From NCBI GenBank assembly GCA_030149995.1, contig JASLGV010000133.1, positions 1 to 5,425 on the forward strand: a DNA stretch of 5,425 nucleotides, given 5' to 3'. The notes beneath the pieces were generated by a model, which had not been told where the DNA came from, searched no databases, and saw only the letters and a program-made list of their open reading frames with translations. This document shows positions 1 to 5,425 of this stretch, in pieces (positions within the stretch are counted from its first letter, which is position 1; every line of letters begins with the position of its first letter). The stretch comes from Pedobacter sp. Its GTDB lineage: Bacteria > Bacteroidota > Bacteroidia > Sphingobacteriales > Sphingobacteriaceae. The translations under genes and the position numbers were made by a program.

Positions 1-872
1 CCTGTATATATTTTATCGCTGATTTTATATCTTAATTCGAGCGGAATGTTTAAACCGCGTACTTGTGCATTAACAGATTCCAGGTTTTTATCGGAAAATG
101 ATTGAACGCCATGTGACTGAGCAGATTCTGCAGAACCGATGGATGCGTAGGAGAGGCCTGAACTGATCGAGATCTTATCGGCAATCAGGTACGATAAAGA
201 GAAACCATAATTTAAGTTCAGTTTACTATCGTTGCCCATGGTTGGTGCCAGAAATACACCGGGTTGCCACCTATCGGCAGTTGTATGATTTTTGGCTGTT
301 ATATTTTGATCCTTATAGCTGTCTTGTGCCAGGATGGCTTCGAATGTTAATTTTTGTGGTGCTGCCTTTGCCGGCTGTACCAGGTTAAGTACCTTACTGG
401 CTGGTTTTGCATCGCCGATGCGGGTATTTGTAATAAACCTGCCTGCCTGCAGTTCGGGGCTGTACACAAGGGGTTGCTCCAGGTTTGTTATTGCTGCATG
501 GATTTGATGACTGGTGTTTACAGTTTCCTGATGCGTATGGGCTGCATATTGGGTGGCATGTTTGGCCGGTGCAGGTGTTTGCCCTGTTTTTGGAGTATTA
601 GGTGTTACACTTGCTTTTGGCGAGGTATTTTCGGGAAGCTGGTTTTCGGATTTTTGAGCATAGTTTACAGGTGCAGGTTCTGTATGCCTGTTGAACAGGA
701 GAAAACCTGCAACAACCAACACAACGCAGGCAGATAACCAGAGCGGCCAGTATACGAAGCCTCTTCTTTTATCTGTTTCCTGTTCGGCAAAACGCTCCCA
801 GGCACCAGGTGCATACGGCTCCTCGTGGCTTTGAAGTTGGTTTTTGATATGCTCAATTAATTCTTTATCCAT
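1..872 (-). CDS. Inner-membrane-anchored outer-membrane beta-barrel protein, probable dual membrane-spanning anti-sigma factor (partial, C-terminus missing)
   Basis: The frame is open from ATG at 872 to the left edge, giving 290 codons with no stop. Residues 1-39 are a charged cytoplasmic segment with the motif EEPYAPGAWERF (17-28). In my recollection this motif is typical of the proteins encoded just after ECF sigma genes in Sphingobacteriaceae. Residues about 41-60 (YWPLWLSACVVLVVAGFLLF) form one transmembrane helix. Residues about 64-200 are a low-complexity Pro/Thr/Ala/Gln-rich linker long enough to cross the periplasm. From about 201 alternating hydrophobic strands begin (GVFLAPTMG, LNYGFSLSYLI, ISISSGLSYASIG, LNIPLELRYKI), as in PorT-family/OMP_b-brl domains. 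An inner-membrane helix plus a beta-barrel in one chain matches dual membrane-spanning anti-sigma factors (Dma type). The start overlaps the sigma gene by 8 bp, so translation is probably coupled. The N-terminus presumably binds the sigma factor, and the barrel may sense envelope state; this role is inferred. No conventional cleavable signal peptide is visible. Confidence 0.85.
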   Translation of the reverse strand, partial: MDKELIEHIKNQLQSHEEPYAPGAWERFAEQETDKRRGFVYWPLWLSACVVLVVAGFLLFNRHTEPAPVNYAQKSENQLPENTSPKASVTPNTPKTGQTPAPAKHATQYAAHTHQETVNTSHQIHAAITNLEQPLVYSPELQAGRFITNTRIGDAKPASKVLNLVQPAKAAPQKLTFEAILAQDSYKDQNITAKNHTTADRWQPGVFLAPTMGNDSKLNLNYGFSLSYLIADKISISSGLSYASIGSAESAQSHGVQSFSDKNLESVNAQVRGLNIPLELRYKISDKIYT

Positions 873-1449
873 TTTTTTTATATGAATTAACTAAGGTGTT
901 TAAATAAAGTGCGCGCAGCTTATTTTTAGCTCTTGTAAGGTAAACGCGGCTTGAACTTTCCGGAATGCGAAGCATTTTTGAGATTTCCTCGTGTGCAAAA
1001 CCTTCAATTTCGTATAAATTAAAAACCAGCCGGTGTATATCGGGTAACTGGTTTAAAAGATTCATAATGTCTTTTACATGCAGATCGCTTGCTGCAGAAA
1101 CCGTTGTTGGCGGATGTTCGTATTCGTTCAGATCGTCTACGTATAAATGAACTTTGGATGCCCTCAGTTTATCAATTGCTGTACGTGAAGCAATTTGTGC
1201 TATCCAGCCCTTAAAAGCCTTTTGCAGATCTTCTCCCTTTTCGGGTATTTTAAATAAATGTACAGACTTGAAAATCTTTATAAAACTATCGTTAACCACT
1301 TCTTCTCCATCAAACCCATCTTTAACATAACGCAAAATAATGGCCAAAAGATAGCCATAAAATGATTTGTACATCATTTCTTTACAGCTGCGGTCGTTTT
1401 CGCGGCAGCCTTTAATCATGTCCTCTGTGCTGAGTATTTTTTTTATCAC
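865..1449 (-). CDS. ECF-type RNA polymerase sigma factor (sigma-70 family)
   Basis: A 194-residue protein, the usual length for an ECF sigma factor, which directs RNA polymerase to a specific set of promoters. Region 2 spans about residues 27-100. It includes FYGYLLAIILRYVKDG and EEVVNDSFIKIFKSV (the region 2.1-2.2 core-binding helix) and FKGWIAQIASRTAIDKLR (region 2.3-2.4, -10 recognition). A linker of about 30 residues follows. Region 4 is at about 131-183, with LPDIHRLVFNLYEIEGFAHE and the helix-turn-helix EEISKMLRIPESSSRVYLTR. The first possible start is a GTG at 1449, preceded closely by AGG; an in-frame stop lies 18 bp upstream of it. An ATG at residue 11 (1419) is a plausible alternative, because related proteins often begin only a few residues before the IKGC motif. 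The stop overlaps the start of the downstream membrane protein, its likely anti-sigma partner. A terminator just upstream implies its own promoter between 1450 and 1510. The regulon cannot be read from this window. Confidence 0.93.
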   Translation of the reverse strand: MIKKILSTEDMIKGCRENDRSCKEMMYKSFYGYLLAIILRYVKDGFDGEEVVNDSFIKIFKSVHLFKIPEKGEDLQKAFKGWIAQIASRTAIDKLRASKVHLYVDDLNEYEHPPTTVSAASDLHVKDIMNLLNQLPDIHRLVFNLYEIEGFAHEEISKMLRIPESSSRVYLTRAKNKLRALYLNTLVNSYKKNG

Positions 1450-1510
1450 GCCTGCAAAGGGACTTTAAAACAGCGTTTATGTTTTTCTGACATATTTTAA
1501 ATCTACGATT

Positions 1511-1560
1511 TTTTTAAAAACACCGCCCCAGTTTTGGGAGTATGGTACCGGGGACGGTGT
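1511..1560 (-). terminator. Intrinsic terminator after the DUF4397 lipoprotein gene
   Basis: On the minus strand, ACACCG(T)CCCC pairs with GGGGCGGTGT (1550-1560 with 1520-1529), giving ten base pairs with one bulged base. It is followed directly by a T-rich tract (TTTTTAAAAA). It starts 15 bp after the lipoprotein stop at 1576, so it should end that transcript and insulate the sigma gene, whose GTG is about 60 bp further on. Confidence 0.75.
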
Positions 1561-1575
1561 ATCATAGGTAGATTC

Positions 1576-2259
1576 TTATTTATTGGTCATTACGGAAAGA
1601 CCAAGTTTCAGGTCGTCTGTTTGTGTGGTTACAAATCCTTTTGCCCAGATGGTGTAGATTTTACCTTTTTCTATTTTAACATTAGGTAAGCTTACTTTTA
1701 CGGTTGCGCTGTTGTTGTCTTTTAGCTGGAAAGTATAACTATCTGATGGGTCTATAGAAATAAAATCTGAAAATTCTTTAAATCCTTTTCCTGCAACCAA
1801 TACGGCGTCTTTACCCTGAACGGCTAAATCGAATTTAGCGGCATCGGGGCTAAGGTTGATAAAACGTACTTTGGCTTTATCTGCATCTGGTGCTTTCAGG
1901 TCGTCTTCAACAGCAAATAATTTGGTTCTTTTCAGGGTATCGGTTACGAAAACTGAATAAAAGGAACCTGGCTTAAAGCTGGCGGTAAGTGTTGCAACAT
2001 ATTTCTGGTTGTCTTTTTGGGTAACGCCCAACAGGTGGGTACCTGGATAGGCTGCAAAGTAACCCAGATCGTCTGCATAATTAAAATCCTTTGTGTTTAT
2101 TTTACCATTATCTACAATCAGGTCTAACGGACCAGCACCTGGCGATGCGTGTACAAAACCAATACCGGATGCTTCAATGGGTTCGTAGTGTGAGTCTTTT
2201 TTACAGGCCGAAAAGGCAACGGCAATGGCAGCAAATGCTAAAATAAATTTCCCTTTCAT
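1576..2259 (-). CDS. DUF4397 domain lipoprotein with two modules
   Basis: A 227-residue exported protein. The N-terminus MKGKFILAFAAIAVAFSAC is a lipoprotein signal peptide with lipobox FSAC, so the acylated cysteine is residue 19. KKDS follows it; a charged K/D stretch here resembles, but does not fully match, the surface-export signal of Bacteroidota lipoproteins. Two copies of the DUF4397 pattern are visible. The first begins GIGFVHASPGAGPLDLIVD (about 32-50). The second begins VRFINLSPDAAKFDLAVQG (about 131-149). Each is a beta-rich module ending near residues 115 and 224. DUF4397 has no established biochemical function; such proteins are common in Bacteroidota envelopes. The gene stands alone, with a terminator after it and a 259-bp gap before it. 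The ATG at 2259 is fixed by the signal peptide. Location in the outer membrane, periplasmic or surface side, is inferred. Confidence 0.92.
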   Translation of the reverse strand: MKGKFILAFAAIAVAFSACKKDSHYEPIEASGIGFVHASPGAGPLDLIVDNGKINTKDFNYADDLGYFAAYPGTHLLGVTQKDNQKYVATLTASFKPGSFYSVFVTDTLKRTKLFAVEDDLKAPDADKAKVRFINLSPDAAKFDLAVQGKDAVLVAGKGFKEFSDFISIDPSDSYTFQLKDNNSATVKVSLPNVKIEKGKIYTIWAKGFVTTQTDDLKLGLSVMTNK

Positions 2260-2342
2260 GGTTGTTCTTTTTTCAGATGAATGTTTTATATGTTACTTAA
2301 TTATAATCCCCCGGGGCTTTGTAAGGCGCAGGGGTCTTAATT

Positions 2343-2358
2343 GTTAACGGCCATTAAC
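2343..2358. promoter_or_regulatory. 16-bp near-palindrome upstream of the lipoprotein gene, candidate operator
   Basis: The sequence GTTAACGGCCATTAAC is a dyad with one mismatched pair (C/A) in 16 bp. It lies about 85 bp upstream of the lipoprotein start in AT-rich DNA, where a promoter for that gene should be. The spacing and symmetry suit a dimeric regulator, but only one copy is seen and no regulator is assigned. Confidence 0.25.
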
Positions 2359-2452
2359 TTTATCTATAAAACGAGGCCTTAAACAAGAACGCTACAGGGA
2401 AAGTACTTTTTTTTGGAAAAAGCTACTTTCTTCCATAAAACAGGTTCATTTA

Positions 2453-2493
2453 AATAAAAAAAGCCACCTGCACATGGTTGTGCAGGTGGCTTT
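2453..2493 (-). terminator. Strong intrinsic terminator after the ABC-F gene
   Basis: A perfect 14-bp stem, AAAGCCACCTGCAC (2480-2493 on the minus strand) with GTGCAGGTGGCTTT (2460-2473), encloses a 6-nt loop. The minus-strand transcript continues into TTTTTTTATTTA, a good U-tract. It begins about 25 bp after the ABC-F stop at 2519. The plus-strand side has only a short TTTAATT tail and no plus-strand gene leading into it, so minus-strand use is assigned. Confidence 0.92.
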
Positions 2494-2518
2494 AATTCAT
2501 TTACAGATCCATGCTTTT

Positions 2519-4195
<1,677 letters not shown>

Positions 4196-4361
4196 TTAGA
4201 TGGGAAACGGTTTACCGGCTCCATCGTTTAGCGGTGTTTTTTACCTTGTAGCTTAAGGTTCTTCACGATGTGCTGCATGCCGTTTTTACAGGCTGAGATC
4301 TGTGCTGATGGCTAAACAACTCCACAAATAAATCAATATCTTATTTATTTTTATACGTGAA

Positions 4362-4934
4362 ATGTTTGATCTTTATGGCATGCAAACGCTTTTGGATACG
4401 TTGAAAACCACCCTGGAGAAAAATAAGGTTGAAAAGCTATCGGCCATTGCGGCTGATGCATCGTTCGGGGTAAAAGACCTGATCGACATGAGTTTTAATG
4501 GGGATGAACAGATTGGTTTTCGGGCGGCCTGGATCCTGGAAAAGATATATGTAAGCGACGAAAACCGGTTTTTGGAACACGCGGCTTACTTTTTAGAAAA
4601 ATTGCCGCTTCTGCATAACTTTTCGGCGTTGCGCCATTTTGTAAAAATCCTGGCTTTTATAACGGGTAAAAAGGCATCGGAAGCCAATAAACAGTTTATA
4701 AACGGGGTGGATACAGAACCCTTAATTGAGGTTGTTTTTAACTGGCTCATCGATCCCAATGCACCGGTTGCGGTAAAAGCGCATGCTTTGCAGGTGCTGG
4801 CGAATTTTTCAATAAAATACCCATGGGTAAGGGATGAATTGCTGCAAACCATGGATTTCCTGACCGACCGGGAATCGGTGGCTTTTTTTGCAAGGGCAAA
4901 GCAGATCCGGAAACAGCTGGGGGTAAAGGGATAG
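4362..4934 (+). CDS. All-helical HEAT-repeat-like protein of unknown function
   Basis: A 190-residue soluble protein with no signal peptide or membrane segment. I do not recognise a named family with confidence. Its sequence reads as consecutive amphipathic helix pairs. Examples are FRAAWILEKIYV (about 53-64), FLEHAAYFLEKL (70-81), LRHFVKILAFITG (90-102) and VAVKAHALQVLANFSIKYP (136-154), ending in a basic helix FFARAKQIRKQLG (175-187). This spacing and the pattern 'PVAVKAHALQVL' resemble HEAT/armadillo scaffolds, which usually bind proteins. I recall similar proteins of about 190 residues in Bacteroidota genomes, some mislabelled as adenylosuccinate lyase; no lyase motif is visible here. The start may be ATG 4362 or the in-frame ATG 4380, with no clear ribosome binding site at either. 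A -7-like TATTTTTA lies at 4346-4353 but has no -33 partner. The gene is divergent from the ABC-F gene and 102 bp ahead of the nitroreductase. Confidence 0.85.
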   Translation: MFDLYGMQTLLDTLKTTLEKNKVEKLSAIAADASFGVKDLIDMSFNGDEQIGFRAAWILEKIYVSDENRFLEHAAYFLEKLPLLHNFSALRHFVKILAFITGKKASEANKQFINGVDTEPLIEVVFNWLIDPNAPVAVKAHALQVLANFSIKYPWVRDELLQTMDFLTDRESVAFFARAKQIRKQLGVKG

Positions 4935-4953
4935 CGGGTAAAGGTTATCAGAC

Positions 4954-5036
4954 ATGAAAAAGTAAAAAATATACTTTTTAGCATTTTAGTTGTGCTTTCT
5001 GCCCTGGTCTTTTTGCTTTTGCCTATTTTTACAGCC
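4954..5036 (+). other. In-frame hydrophobic leader upstream of the nitroreductase, possible frameshifted N-terminus
   Basis: Read in the nitroreductase frame, 4956-5036 is open and encodes a basic stretch followed by ILFSILVVLSALVFLLLP and IFTA, a convincing transmembrane helix, joined directly to the nitroreductase ATG. This frame lacks a good start. An ATG at 4954 sits one base out of frame and stops after ATG AAA AAG. One extra A in the A-run 4957-4961, or a -1 slip before the TAA, would give MKKVKNILFS and so on. Alternatively this is simply T-rich promoter DNA, which encodes Phe/Leu/Val by chance. Confidence 0.3.
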
Positions 5037-5425
5037 ATGAATGATACCTATCAGATTATATCAAAAGTTATAAAGGAACGCCGCAGTATTATGCCGGCCA
5101 GCTATATTAAAAAGGAAATTCCGGTTGAGGTAATTAAACAGATACTGGAGTCTGCCAATTATGCACCTACGCATAAATTAACACAACCCTGGCGTTTTGT
5201 TGTAATTAGACAAGCGGGTAAGGCCCGGTTGGGTGAAACGTTGGGTAACTTATACAAGGAGCGGGTAAGTGCGGAGCAGTTTCTACAAAAAAAGTACGAT
5301 AGCTTTGCCGAAAAAACAGCCCAGGCCGATTGCATAATAGCCATTAACATGCAGGTAACGGGTAAGGTACCCGAGTGGGAAGAACTTGCTGCGGTATCTT
5401 GTGCGGTACAGAATATGGCCCTTAC
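5037..5425 (+). CDS. Nitroreductase family protein, YdjA-like (partial, C-terminus missing)
   Basis: The frame is open from ATG at 5037 to the right edge, giving 129 codons of a family usually about 185-220 residues long. Nitroreductases are FMN-dependent flavoproteins that use NAD(P)H to reduce nitro compounds, quinones and related acceptors; the physiological substrate of this one is unknown. Visible family features are the N-terminal FMN phosphate-binding type motif KERRSIMPASY (13-23), the conserved APTHKLTQPWRFVVI (43-57), ADCIIAINM (97-105) and KVPEWEELAAVSCAVQNMAL (110-129). The APxHK-x-QPW and KVPxWE patterns match the YdjA branch rather than NfsB. The predicted enzyme is cytosolic with this start. 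However, the reading frame continues upstream into a hydrophobic leader, so the N-terminus is open to question. A -7-like TATTTTTA (5024-5031) lies 5 bp before the ATG, without a convincing -33 element. It may be co-transcribed with the gene ending at 4934. Confidence 0.9.
   Translation, partial: MNDTYQIISKVIKERRSIMPASYIKKEIPVEVIKQILESANYAPTHKLTQPWRFVVIRQAGKARLGETLGNLYKERVSAEQFLQKKYDSFAEKTAQADCIIAINMQVTGKVPEWEELAAVSCAVQNMAL

Noticed and set aside
354..737. Plus-strand open frame of 127 codons, rich in Cys, and a minus-strand frame at 665-856
   Set aside because: Both lie inside the beta-barrel/anti-sigma gene, which is open across the whole region in another frame and has clear domain structure. 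The plus-strand translation is Cys/Trp-rich and resembles no family.
965..1150. Plus-strand open frame antisense to the sigma gene
   Set aside because: It is the complement of the conserved sigma region 4 and linker; no recognisable protein or start signals.
2308..2316. GC-rich CCCCCGGGG block in the lipoprotein leader region
   Set aside because: A perfect 8-bp palindrome but short; it could pair with nearby CCCC/GGGG blocks, yet no terminator tail or riboswitch-like architecture is visible.
4243..4259. Short inverted repeat ACCTT...AAGGT in the divergent intergenic region
   Set aside because: Only five base pairs with a seven-base loop and no T-tract; too weak to call a terminator or operator.
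4346..4353. TATTTTTA as a -7 promoter element for the gene at 4362 (the same octamer occurs at 5024-5031)
   Set aside because: One mismatch to TAnnTTTG, no -33 TTTG at a suitable distance in either place, and such octamers are common in T-rich DNA, so neither is listed as a promoter.
4586..5038. Minus-strand open frame of 150 codons, and another at 5159-5350
   Set aside because: They are antisense to the HEAT-like gene and the nitroreductase respectively, whose plus-strand products make clear structural sense.

Overview
The window looks like chromosomal DNA from a Bacteroidota species, most likely a Sphingobacteriaceae (Pedobacter- or Mucilaginibacter-like) organism. The reasons are the gene families present (an ECF sigma factor followed by a membrane-anchored beta-barrel protein, a DUF4397 lipoprotein, and a Bacteroidota-type YbiT-like ABC-F protein), a promoter matching the Bacteroidota -7 consensus TAnnTTTG ahead of the ABC-F gene, start codons without clear Shine-Dalgarno sequences, and moderate GC content. 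The genus is an inference; no rRNA or other marker gene is present.

Minus strand, read from right to left. The ABC-F ATPase gene (4141 to 2519) has its own promoter at 4161-4191 and ends at a strong hairpin terminator (2453-2493). Next comes a two-module DUF4397 lipoprotein (2259 to 1576), ending at a second terminator (1511-1560). Then comes an ECF sigma factor (GTG at 1449, stop at 865), whose end overlaps by 8 bp the start (872) of a protein that runs off the left edge. That last gene has no stop inside the window. Its protein has a short cytoplasmic N-terminus, one inner-membrane helix, a long Pro/Thr/Ala-rich linker and the start of an outer-membrane beta-barrel. This is the layout of the recently recognised dual membrane-spanning anti-sigma factors of Bacteroidota, and the sigma/beta-barrel pair is the most notable system here.

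Plus strand. Divergent from the ABC-F gene is an unrecognised all-helical, HEAT-like protein (4362-4934). It is followed by a YdjA-like nitroreductase (from 5037, cut by the right edge). The roughly 100 bp between these two genes contain an in-frame, start-less hydrophobic leader that would join the nitroreductase if the frame shifted by one base in a run of five A's.

Functional links: only the sigma factor and beta-barrel protein are clearly one unit (overlapping genes, expected regulator and anti-regulator). The lipoprotein is separated from them by a terminator, and the ABC-F protein is an independent translation-related housekeeping gene. No stretch longer than 300 bp lacks a gene; the largest gaps are 2260-2518 and 4142-4361. 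I saw no tRNA, rRNA, CRISPR array, insertion sequence or attachment site.
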